From the NCBI RefSeq assembly GCF_000023445.1, contig NC_012881.1, forward strand, positions 1,865,501-1,929,500: DNA of 64,000 bases. Reading direction: 5' to 3'. A program made the translations under genes and the position numbers. Shown piece by piece: positions 57,701 to 64,000 of this stretch (the stretch's first letter is position 1; the number at the start of each line of letters is the position of its first letter). Below the pieces are notes generated by a model. That model was not told the origin of the DNA, did no database searches, and was given only the letters and a program-made list of their open reading frames with translations. The stretch comes from Maridesulfovibrio salexigens DSM 2638 (GTDB taxonomy: Bacteria; Desulfobacterota; Desulfovibrionia; Desulfovibrionales; Desulfovibrionaceae).

Positions 57701-59635
57701 CGCAAAAAGTTCACCCTGACGGATGAAGCGGGCTTTGCCGTTGACCATGGCGTAGCCTTTCCTCGGCATTTTTGTGGTTAAAGGGCCTTCGCTGTTTGAA
57801 ATCTTGCGGATCAGGCCTTCTGTGAATTCAGCCTGTTTTTCGATATTATCCCAATTTACATTTTCAACGGTATCAAATGGGGTTCCCCAGTATTCGCGTC
57901 CGTCGTTTACAGTGGCAAATGTGAATCCGAGCTTGCCGGACATAGTGGCTACTTCACTGCTGAACTGAGGCTGATCAAGTAACCATGTCTGCCATGGGCG
58001 GGTCCGGTCCGGTCGCAGGGTGTCCTTGTACATCCCGTCTGTCCCGGTAAGTTTTTCCACTTCCGGTACAGCGTCTTCAAGGATGTCATTTATGCGTGAA
58101 AATGTACGTGAAAGATTGATGCTCGGGCGAAGCTCATAGAACCATCCTTCGCTGAAAGCTCCTACTCCCTCACCATGACTGGAAAGGTGGAGTGATATAG
58201 CGCAGACCATTTCTTTTGAGCGTACGATCTTGCGGAGTTCACGGGCGCTTTTAATTGCACTGAGTTGTTGCTTGATATCCTGTTTGGTTTTGCGGATCTT
58301 TTCCCTTACTTGAGGAAAAAGGTCTTTTACTGCTGCCATTTCTTCAGACGGCAGGGTGGAGTAATCTGTTTTCCATGAGATACGGCGCAGAAGTTTGCGC
58401 TTTTCATCCAGTTTGTCGATTGCGGCTTGATCAGCATTTTCCTGCAGCCTGAGTTGCATGAGTTTTTTGCTGACAATATCCACTTCATCTTTAATCTGGT
58501 TCTTCAGGGTTTCATAGAGCAAAGAAAAAAGCTTAGGATTCTCAACTGCAAGCTCAGTCGCCAGCGGATTATCAAGCTCAAGGCCATCAAGGATTTTAGA
58601 CGTATCATTTTTTTTGTTGCGCAGTTCCACCTTAATCTTTTTGAGTGTCTTGCTCTTACCGGAAACAGCGGAAGCATATTCCCTTATACCGCGCAGGGAT
58701 TGCCCATGACCTGTCGTTGCCAAAAGCAGCACCGAGCGTTTCGGTGGATTGGCGGCCATTTTTTTGCCGATTTCAAGAAGTGAGGCAATGGAAAGAGCTT
58801 CGTCCGCACCCGGTGAATCACCCATGACATATGAGGAGCTATCGAAAAAAGCTTCGATTACGATGAGCTCTTCATTCATTTCGGGATCACTGCCTTGAAT
58901 CATGCAGTATACGTTTTCCGCTTCAATCCGTTTCCATTTGCTGTGCGATTTGAGTTTTCCGGACTCGGCAATAAGTTTATTTCCGACCCCTGCATCAAAG
59001 CCCAGTTCGTTGTGTGCGTCTTCAGCACTCATGTAGTAACGGGGGAAATCCAGAGGCGAAAGTTCCAGCTTTTCTTCAAAAAATCCTTTTAAGGTCGGAC
59101 CGTTATCAACGTAGATAAGTGCTGATGCTCCGAGACTGGCCGCATTGAGCCAGTTTTTGCCGGAATCCATGTCCATAAGCACAATGGCATCTTTGACCGG
59201 AAGTCCGTTGAAGTCATTGAGCCTGCCTTTGCCTACGTAGATGACCGGTCCGCTGAGACCCTCAACAGGAGTTGCGGGCGGAGAAATGGCATTGAATTTT
59301 GCAGGCTTGATATTGATCTGCTTTCCATTGTCGATACTGAAAACAGTATCTTCGGAAGTCATTGTCGGAGCGAGGAAAAGGTGTTTTCCGGTTTTGAAAT
59401 CACCAAGCTCTTCAAATTTCATTTCAATATAATCGGCAGCTCTTCTAGCGCCTAGAGAGCCGAAAGAGCGGTCACCGAAAGACGCAAGATCTGTGATGGT
59501 CTGCTGGATGGATTCTGCGGAACTATATGCTTTTCCGGGTGATCCCGCACAAAGCATAAGTAGAGCAGACAGCATAAGTATTACAATTCTGCTGCGCTGG
59601 TGCGGAAGTATATTTTCAGATGACAGTATGGACAT
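54767..59635 (-). CDS. PA/M28-like domain fused to an FtsX-type ABC permease
   Basis: This 1,622-residue protein begins with a signal sequence and continues with a protease-associated (PA) domain (residues about 125-180) and an M28 peptidase-like domain (about 240-620). Beta-rich extracytoplasmic sequence follows. From about residue 930 there are membrane helices and an FtsX-type permease with YERKKEIAVYTSIGMAP. A cytoplasmic tail of about 170 residues ends the protein. In the M28 part, the His of the usual H-x-D motif is Phe (EAFFDSS), the D of GAD is kept and the usual Glu-Glu is GH, so peptidase activity is unlikely. The ATG at 59635 has GGAGG 9 bases upstream; the open frame extends 24 codons further into the ATPase gene. 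Confidence 0.85.
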   Translation of the reverse strand: MSILSSENILPHQRSRIVILMLSALLMLCAGSPGKAYSSAESIQQTITDLASFGDRSFGSLGARRAADYIEMKFEELGDFKTGKHLFLAPTMTSEDTVFSIDNGKQINIKPAKFNAISPPATPVEGLSGPVIYVGKGRLNDFNGLPVKDAIVLMDMDSGKNWLNAASLGASALIYVDNGPTLKGFFEEKLELSPLDFPRYYMSAEDAHNELGFDAGVGNKLIAESGKLKSHSKWKRIEAENVYCMIQGSDPEMNEELIVIEAFFDSSSYVMGDSPGADEALSIASLLEIGKKMAANPPKRSVLLLATTGHGQSLRGIREYASAVSGKSKTLKKIKVELRNKKNDTSKILDGLELDNPLATELAVENPKLFSLLYETLKNQIKDEVDIVSKKLMQLRLQENADQAAIDKLDEKRKLLRRISWKTDYSTLPSEEMAAVKDLFPQVREKIRKTKQDIKQQLSAIKSARELRKIVRSKEMVCAISLHLSSHGEGVGAFSEGWFYELRPSINLSRTFSRINDILEDAVPEVEKLTGTDGMYKDTLRPDRTRPWQTWLLDQPQFSSEVATMSGKLGFTFATVNDGREYWGTPFDTVENVNWDNIEKQAEFTEGLIRKISNSEGPLTTKMPRKGYAMVNGKARFIRQGELFADQPAPGAVFMAFQGKTRFYALSDSEGDFKYKGVASKKLVQSKLIIEGYKYNDDGRIVWAIDKEQTGKNAYRLKMRRLDMETKLVMFGCRQTTLFDLLTPRTFRYMTKVEVLDGTRDAAPMHYWYSRIDTRSSTIASVFLEPDVPLKMTLSDTVLNRKMILIQSKPTDPAGKGYNLKEWPIIPATDYRAAKDMWTLLDPRIKNLESHGIVNQQIRTLEQKGTKALAEAETAWKEQRYDDFMTNARSAWALASKVYLDVDQTQKDVLVGVLFYIALFIPFAYCMERLIFSFADIHKRIVGFLAILLAVIAVIYSVHPAFQLTYSPMVVILAFFILGLSVMVSLIIFFRFEKEMILLQQRAHRTQTSEISKWKAFTSAFVIGVSNLRRRKLRTFLTCLTLTILTFTIMSFTAVKSLRQHTYVKFSENMPYHGLFLKNLGWHDLPRETLGIVSNDFDENGIVVPRGWMELKDKTTSAITPVSFEGKQEEVKGLVGLGPKEPLVSGIDKILVEGSWLAPNKTNQILLSQKIASRLGASAGDIVDVWGSKFKLTGIFDGKKFSEHTDLDGEPMTPVIFPSAAAQELSEVEAEAIESGEDIDTFQGRYTHIPGEVTAIIPYETLMAMGGTLKAVAIAPVSGKFSTETVDNMTDRYGLPIFSCSKSGTYICQASDTMNYSGMGNIMIPLIISALIVLNTMITSVYERKKEIAVYTSIGMAPTHVSFLFIAEAIAFAVISVVVGYLIAQTASGLLAGTPLWAGMTANYSSMAGVAAMLLVIAVTLISVIYPSKVAANIAIPDVNRSWKMPDTDTNTIEAPLPFLLKHAEQQDAGGFLLEYLESHTEVSHGLFSTSEIEVNFSQEHLPESVCDLLEGCPDHITCFRFNVRVWLAPFDFGVKQMVELRFRPATAHPQFLEAVLFITRESGEIGAWKRLNKDFINAIRKQFLVWRSLDPEKQKSFREKVPEMMAFGFTGLNTSKKLADL

Positions 59636-59654
59636 TAACGGGTGCCTCCGGTGA

Positions 59655-60389
59655 TCAGGCCATGCGGATACAGCCCACGTCGATGTTGAGCTGGTCGCGG
59701 TGTTCAATTTTCTTGATCAATCCGTCTTCGATCCAGACTACCCGGTCCGAGGCGTTGAGCATTTTGTAATCGTGAGTTGCAGTGATGATAGTCACACCAC
59801 GTTCTTTACTCAGATCGTTCATCAGTTTGATGATCTCTTCCCCGGTGGAAAGGTCGAGGTTTCCGGTGGGCTCGTCCGCGAGGATGATCGCCGGGTCATT
59901 GGCCAGAGCCCTTGCAATGGCGACGCGCTGCTGCTGACCGCCGGAAAGTTCCTGCGGTTTATGATTGTAGCGCTTGTGGAGTCCGACAAGGTCAAGGAGT
60001 TCAATTCCCTTGGCTACTGCTGCATCGTTATGCACTCCGGCGAAGATCATGGGCAGGGTTATGTTTTCCAGCGCTGTCATAACCTGAATCAGGTTGAAGG
60101 TCTGAAATATATAGCCGATTTTTCTGTTACGCAGCCATGCCAGCTCAAAGGCGTCCAACTGGGCAATATCCACTTCATCGATATAAACTTTACCTTCTGA
60201 TGGCTTATCCAGCCCGCCGATCATATTGAAGAGGGTGGACTTACCGGAACCGGATGGACCCATGATGGAAAGGTATTCCCCGGCAAAGATTTCAAGGTCC
60301 ACTCCTTTAAGAGCTTGAACGTCAGTGCTGCCGAGTTTGAAATTTCGTTTAACTCCGGTCACCCGGACGATGGTGTGCTGGTCGGCCAT
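59655..60389 (-). CDS. LolD/MacB-type ABC transporter ATP-binding protein
   Basis: This 244-residue ATPase has Walker A (GPSGSGKST), Q-loop (YIFQTFNLIQVMTALEN), signature LSGGQQQR, Walker B (ILADEPTGNLD) and switch His (TATHDYKM). These are typical of the LolD/MacB class that works with FtsX-type permeases. The partners are the 237-residue FtsX protein before it and the fusion permease after it, 19 bases downstream. Such transporters do not move substrate through the membrane but drive work in the periplasm. Confidence 0.92.
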   Translation of the reverse strand: MADQHTIVRVTGVKRNFKLGSTDVQALKGVDLEIFAGEYLSIMGPSGSGKSTLFNMIGGLDKPSEGKVYIDEVDIAQLDAFELAWLRNRKIGYIFQTFNLIQVMTALENITLPMIFAGVHNDAAVAKGIELLDLVGLHKRYNHKPQELSGGQQQRVAIARALANDPAIILADEPTGNLDLSTGEEIIKLMNDLSKERGVTIITATHDYKMLNASDRVVWIEDGLIKKIEHRDQLNIDVGCIRMA

Positions 60390-60450
60390 TTTTCTCGCCT
60401 TTTATATTAAAGTTGTAGTTCTGTTCGAAATTTATTGATCTAGCTGGAAT

Positions 60451-61164
60451 CTATTCTTCTACCCGCATGGCTTCAATGGGGCGCATACGTGCGGCAATGA
60501 AAGCCGGATACATTACACCAAGCAGGCTTAGCCCGAAGCCTACGCCAATGGAATAAAGGAGTGACATACTGACTTCATCAACAGGAAGCATGGTCAAGGC
60601 ATTAAATCCAAAGCGAAGCATGCCTACGAGGATAGCGATAATTGCTCCGAATAAAGAACCCAGCAGAGCTCCGGTAGTTCCCTGCATTGAAGCTTCGAGC
60701 AGGAATAGGCGCAGAACAAAGCTGTCCAGTGCTCCTAGGCATTTCATCGTCCCGATTTCACGGAAGCGTTCAGTAACAGCCATAAGCTGGGCGTTGATGA
60801 TTCCAACGGTGCAAACCAGCAGTGAAAGGATGACAATCCAGCGTTCTTTGGCGCTTCCACCCGGTTCATAGCCTGATTTTTCCAGTACTTTGATCAGTCC
60901 GGGGTCGCCTGAATTATAGAGGCCATTGGATATATCCGCACCTACCAGAACATAAGCCAGAAAAGAGACTGCCAGTATCAGGCTGGTTACGGTGACCATG
61001 TTTCGTAAGAAACGTGACTTCAGGCTTTTTAGACTGATCTCAAAGGATTTTTTAAATGGCAGAACGACTTGAGCCGCAATATCCGGCTGATCGTTCTGAT
61101 CTTGGAATGGAATTTTATTTTTCGACATGTCTTGCTCGGTAGATATGAATGTATCTGATCTCAT
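60451..61164 (-). CDS. FtsX-like ABC permease
   Basis: This 237-residue permease has a cytoplasmic N-terminus, one helix near residue 55 (VTVTSLILAVSFLAYVLVG), a very short periplasmic loop, and then the three-helix FtsX block (GIINAQLMAVTERFREIGTMKCLG and LLGVMYPAFIAARMRPIEAMR). GGGGA lies 7 bases before the ATG at 61164; an ATG 12 codons later is an alternative. It is first of the cluster and probably pairs with the fusion permease as a heterodimer. Confidence 0.9.
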   Translation of the reverse strand: MRSDTFISTEQDMSKNKIPFQDQNDQPDIAAQVVLPFKKSFEISLKSLKSRFLRNMVTVTSLILAVSFLAYVLVGADISNGLYNSGDPGLIKVLEKSGYEPGGSAKERWIVILSLLVCTVGIINAQLMAVTERFREIGTMKCLGALDSFVLRLFLLEASMQGTTGALLGSLFGAIIAILVGMLRFGFNALTMLPVDEVSMSLLYSIGVGFGLSLLGVMYPAFIAARMRPIEAMRVEE

Positions 61165-61272
61165 AATTCGTCCCCGTGAATCATGAGTGAATGTTTAGCT
61201 GTCAGCTATTTATAAATAACTGAAACGGGCTGAAATGCAAAGGGAAAATGCAAAGTTCAGCATTGCTTCGTT

Positions 61273-61293
61273 GTTATAAGTTTTAATTATAAC
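61273..61293. repeat. 7-bp inverted repeat upstream of the FtsX cluster
   Basis: GTTATAA (61273-61279) and TTATAAC (61287-61293) are separated by 7 bases in the 193-base gap upstream of the FtsX gene. On the minus strand a TATAAT falls in it. It could be an operator or part of the cluster promoter; no matching -35 was found. Confidence 0.35.
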
Positions 61294-61357
61294 GAGGATG
61301 CAGTGAATTATGCTTTTTGAGTATTACAATGCTGCAAAATTGATTACGGCAATGTAA

Positions 61358-62143
61358 TTAAAGAAGCTCACGTATGTCTTTTACGCGCAATCCGGGAGTG
61401 ATGTTTATTTTACCGAGCAGGTAATGTAGGAAAAGTTGGGAGGTTTTATTCATACGCTGATGGTGGAGCATAAATCCCGCACAGCCGGATTTGACAGCTT
61501 CTTCCATCAGGGATTGCAGAGTCTTAATTCCTTGTTCCGGGGAAGATTCTTTTATTGTGTGCAGGTCAACATTAACCGGAATGTCCGGTAGTTTCTGCGG
61601 CGGATTAGGGTAAACATTGGTGCTTCGGGAAATAGCACTAAAGCCGAGTTCAACAAGGCTTTCCATTGTATCAGCTGAGCAGCGATTCCACGGCGGGGTG
61701 AATATGGGACTGAAGTTGTCACCCAGCATTTTGCTTAACTTGGCTTTGCCTCTGCCCAGTTCTCCGGTGATTACTTTTTTATCACGAGATGGCCCGAATT
61801 CAAATTTTTTGCCGGTCTGTTCGTGATTCATGTGCCGGTAGCCGTGTTGATGCAGAGCCCACAGGTTCAAATCGGGACCTAATTCTTCAAGAAGTATGTC
61901 CCGGCGCTGTTCGTTCAGCCATGAGGGAGCAACAGCCAAGGCCAGCGGGGTCTTGTGCTCCTTAAATATGTTTATCATGGCGGAAAATTGTTTGCCCGGA
62001 TAGCCGATGTCGTCAGCCCTGAAGAATACATCACAACCATTGTGCGGAATATTTGCGATGAAATCATCCCACCAGAGATCAAAGGATTCTGTGAGGGTGG
62101 AAAGATTGTTTTTCCAGATTGCTGAAACGGGTCTGCAGGACAT
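61358..62143 (-). CDS. polysaccharide deacetylase-like protein
   Basis: This 261-residue protein has a NodB-type or DUF2334-like start, FFRADDIGYPGKQF, with the Asp-Asp pair of the family, and LWALHQHGYRHMNHE with His metal ligands. FTPPWNRCS and the LHHQRMN end fit the same fold. It probably removes acetyl groups from a surface polysaccharide. Its ATG shares a base with the stop of the glycosyltransferase gene (TAATG). Confidence 0.82.
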   Translation of the reverse strand: MSCRPVSAIWKNNLSTLTESFDLWWDDFIANIPHNGCDVFFRADDIGYPGKQFSAMINIFKEHKTPLALAVAPSWLNEQRRDILLEELGPDLNLWALHQHGYRHMNHEQTGKKFEFGPSRDKKVITGELGRGKAKLSKMLGDNFSPIFTPPWNRCSADTMESLVELGFSAISRSTNVYPNPPQKLPDIPVNVDLHTIKESSPEQGIKTLQSLMEEAVKSGCAGFMLHHQRMNKTSQLFLHYLLGKINITPGLRVKDIRELL

Positions 62144-63300
62144 TAAATTTTCCTTAGATTTCTGATTAAATCTGCCGATTTATTCGCGCCTTTCAGATTG
62201 ATGCCGTGATCTGATCTGTTGCGGTTTTGGCCTAGCAGGTCACTTATGGCTGTTGTCATTATCAGCATGTCAGTTGAATCAAGAATTTTCAGCGGTATAT
62301 ACTTAGCAAGTCTTTCCGCGCGCATACGTTGTTCATGATTCTGGGCAAATGGAAACACTGCAGAGGGAATACATGAGGTAAGGATGTCCATACAAGTATT
62401 ATATCCGGCCATGGAGATCATAGCATCCCCGGCGGTTAACAGATCGGTGAAGTCGCTGGCAAAGCGTTGAATGGTTATATTCTTGTATGGTTTTGCAGTG
62501 GCACAGAGAGCAGCGTATTTATCGTCATCCAAAAATGGACCGCTTAGCATTAAAAGTCTGCATTTCTCTGAGTTAAGTCGAATGAAAGATTCCAGTGTTG
62601 CCTGCATCAGCGGTCCGCCGACTTTGCCTCCACCGGCACTGGCGATTAGTAATTTTTCGTCTGCGCTTACTTCCAAATCTGCACGGATTTTATCACGCTT
62701 ATTTTCTGCCGGTTTTCGGGCTGCAAAACCAGTGTATTCACATGGAATTTCAATTTGTTTGAAAGCCTGAAATGTTTCATCCAGTGCGGCAATCTTCGGG
62801 TCGGCGTGGATAAGCAGTAGATCGAAATATTTATTCAGGTATTTTACAACGCGGGCTTCGTGTTTGCCTCCATCGTTGCGTTCAACAAGGATGTCCCGCA
62901 GGGAGCAGACTACCTTTACATCCCCGAATCTACCTTCTTTGACAGCATCAAGGACAGGCAGCAGTTCAAAACGGAAGGCTTTGCGTCCAAAGGGAAAAAG
63001 TTCAATGAGGAATACATCCGGTTTTTCCTCTTCGAATATTTTAAAAAGGGTAGCGCTGCGCTCTGTTTTGACCTCTTCAAGCTCACGACCTTCTTCGGTG
63101 GGCATCAGTCCTCCGAAATTCTCATTCATGCATAGTCCGGGTAACTGCCGGTATTCCACATTGGGCGGCAGAGGTTGGTTCGGGCGTTCTCCTCCGGCTA
63201 CAAAAAGGACTTCTTCCTTGTCTAAAGCCTTGGCTATTTCAAGGCTGCGGAAAAAATGGCTCATACCCAGCACGTGCTGGCAGTAATGAATTATTTTCAT
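62143..63300 (-). CDS. glycosyltransferase (GT-B fold, MurG-like C-terminus)
   Basis: This 385-residue protein begins KIIHYCQHVLGMSHFFRSLEIA and has a C-terminal nucleotide-sugar site pattern (LLIASAGGGKVG, then DLLTAGDAMISMAGYNTCMDIL, then AQNHEQRMRAERL) of GT-B glycosyltransferases in the MurG-like group. The start overlaps the phosphatase gene by 4 bases (ATGA). Sugar donor and acceptor are not known. It is likely part of a surface polysaccharide pathway. Confidence 0.82.
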   Translation of the reverse strand: MKIIHYCQHVLGMSHFFRSLEIAKALDKEEVLFVAGGERPNQPLPPNVEYRQLPGLCMNENFGGLMPTEEGRELEEVKTERSATLFKIFEEEKPDVFLIELFPFGRKAFRFELLPVLDAVKEGRFGDVKVVCSLRDILVERNDGGKHEARVVKYLNKYFDLLLIHADPKIAALDETFQAFKQIEIPCEYTGFAARKPAENKRDKIRADLEVSADEKLLIASAGGGKVGGPLMQATLESFIRLNSEKCRLLMLSGPFLDDDKYAALCATAKPYKNITIQRFASDFTDLLTAGDAMISMAGYNTCMDILTSCIPSAVFPFAQNHEQRMRAERLAKYIPLKILDSTDMLIMTTAISDLLGQNRNRSDHGINLKGANKSADLIRNLRKI

Positions 63301-63914
63301 AACTCGTCATTCAACCTTGCAATGGAAAGTTTGCCATTCCAGTTCAACCAATGCAGTCTGCGTCTTTTTAGCAGTTTTCTTTCTTCGGGCATGAAGTCGT
63401 GGTCCAGCAATTTATAGATTACGGATTTTATGACACCTTCGTGCGCAACTGTCAGAATTTTTATTTCGTCTTTGTCTATGGTCTTGAGAACTTCGGTTAT
63501 CCCTTCTTCGAGGGCTTTAAGGCCGCGCTCGGCACATTCAGTACGGTTCTCGCCGTTGTTAGGCGTAAAATGCCAGCCTTTGGCTACTTCTTCATCCAGT
63601 TTACCGGGAAATTTAGCATGCAGCTCGTCCATGGTTAACCCGGACCATTCTCCCCAATCCTGTTCGCGCAGGCCGGGAAGTTGAATAGTGGGAAGCTCCA
63701 AGCCTTCAGTGATAATATTAGCGGTCTCGATTGTCCTTCCCAGATCGCTTGTCAGCACCGCATCAAAGGTGTGCGGTTCAAGGGTCTCTCTCCAGCCTGC
63801 AGCCAGTTCCCGACCATGTTCAGTAAGCGGTGAATTAAAATGGCCTTGAATACGTCCTTCTTCATTCCATTCAGTAACCGAGTGGCGGATAAATGCGATT
63901 TTTACTGTTTTCAT
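63297..63914 (-). CDS. histidine phosphatase (phosphoglycerate mutase-like)
   Basis: This 205-residue protein has the R-H-x motif (FIRHSVTEWNEEGRIQG) with Ser in place of the usual Gly, Glu in LREQDWGEWSG, and His in LTVAHEGVIKSVIY, all residues needed for phospho-His catalysis. The best fit is the histidine phosphatase group that includes phosphoglycerate mutase and alpha-ribazole phosphatase. It lies in an operon with glycosyltransferase genes, so a sugar phosphate is a possible substrate. Confidence 0.88.
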   Translation of the reverse strand: MKTVKIAFIRHSVTEWNEEGRIQGHFNSPLTEHGRELAAGWRETLEPHTFDAVLTSDLGRTIETANIITEGLELPTIQLPGLREQDWGEWSGLTMDELHAKFPGKLDEEVAKGWHFTPNNGENRTECAERGLKALEEGITEVLKTIDKDEIKILTVAHEGVIKSVIYKLLDHDFMPEERKLLKRRRLHWLNWNGKLSIARLNDEL

Positions 63915-64000
63915 TAATCTCTCCCGTAGCTGATGGTGATTAGTTTCTTTTCAACTTCATGAAGGTTTCTGTTCAGGTCGAAATTATTTCTTACGTGTTC
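63914..64000 (-). CDS. C-terminal end of an unidentified gene (runs off right edge)
   Basis: An open frame ends with TAA at 63916-63914, sharing one base with the ATG of the phosphatase gene (TAATG), the same coupling used elsewhere in this operon. The last 28 residues include FDLNRNLHEVEKKLITISYG, which looks like the C-terminal helix of a GT-B glycosyltransferase. The part in the window is too short to be sure. Confidence 0.5.
   Translation of the reverse strand, partial: EHVRNNFDLNRNLHEVEKKLITISYGRD

Noticed and set aside
1-64000. tRNA, rRNA, CRISPR arrays and insertion sequences
   Set aside because: I looked for cloverleaf-like sequences, spaced repeats and transposase motifs and saw none; tRNA detection by eye is not exhaustive.

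Overview
The window looks like a chromosomal segment of a Desulfovibrionaceae-type sulfate reducer (Desulfovibrio or Maridesulfovibrio-like). The reasons are an Rnf operon that opens with a decaheme cytochrome c and ends with RnfB fused to a GltD-like NAD(P)H:acceptor module, many two-component and cyclic-di-GMP style signalling genes, and polar amino-acid ABC transporters. The genus is an inference; no rRNA or tRNA gene is present. All families below were recognised by eye from translated sequence.

Bases 1-10,700 (all minus strand except one small gene) hold a conjugation module of the IncP/RP4 type: traK-traL-traM directly followed by trbB-C-D-E-J-L-F-G-H. It continues off the left edge into a PilN-like type IVB pilus secretin. 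The TrbH-like lipoprotein carries a TcpQ-like C-terminal domain, so the gene physically joins a Trb type IV secretion system to type IVB pilus parts. A 68-residue lipoprotein sits between trbJ and trbL, the place of the entry-exclusion gene trbK, but on the opposite strand. The 257 bases upstream of traK are the likely oriT/promoter region. Beyond them ordinary chromosomal genes start with ridA.

Bases 11,000-23,970 carry ridA, a Gate-domain membrane protein, a STAS protein, a receiver-histidine kinase, a PilZ protein, two complete polar amino-acid ABC transporters with two binding proteins, a five-domain hybrid kinase and an AI-2E-family (PerM) permease. Bases 24,000-31,220 carry a 5'-nucleotidase-like protein, MltA, a metallo-beta-lactamase-fold protein, an FmdB-like protein, two coiled-coil proteins and an AstE/AspA-like deacylase. 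Bases 31,325-38,172 are the decaheme cytochrome-rnfCDGEAB operon, with a good promoter at 38,213-38,241.

Bases 38,500-49,290 contain alkaline phosphatase, a YibE/F protein, a degenerate HAD lipoprotein, a thioredoxin-reductase-like flavoprotein, HD, CheY, Tim44-like, Hpt and HD-GYP proteins, and a MerR-like regulator preceded by repeated TTGTTCA boxes. Bases 49,318-61,164 form a minus-strand cluster that looks like one transport/processing system: an FtsX permease, a LolD-like ATPase, a 1,622-residue PA/M28-like/FtsX fusion, two large DUF6785/OPT-like membrane proteins, an internally duplicated unknown protein and a PqqD-like protein. Bases 61,358-64,000 are a surface-polysaccharide-type operon (deacetylase, glycosyltransferase, histidine phosphatase, edge of another gene).

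A recurring feature is enzyme-like proteins that keep the fold but have lost key residues: the 5'-nucleotidase, the HAD lipoprotein, the M28 domain, the HD-GYP protein and the Hpt domain of the hybrid kinase. These losses are read directly from the sequence; what they mean for function is inference.
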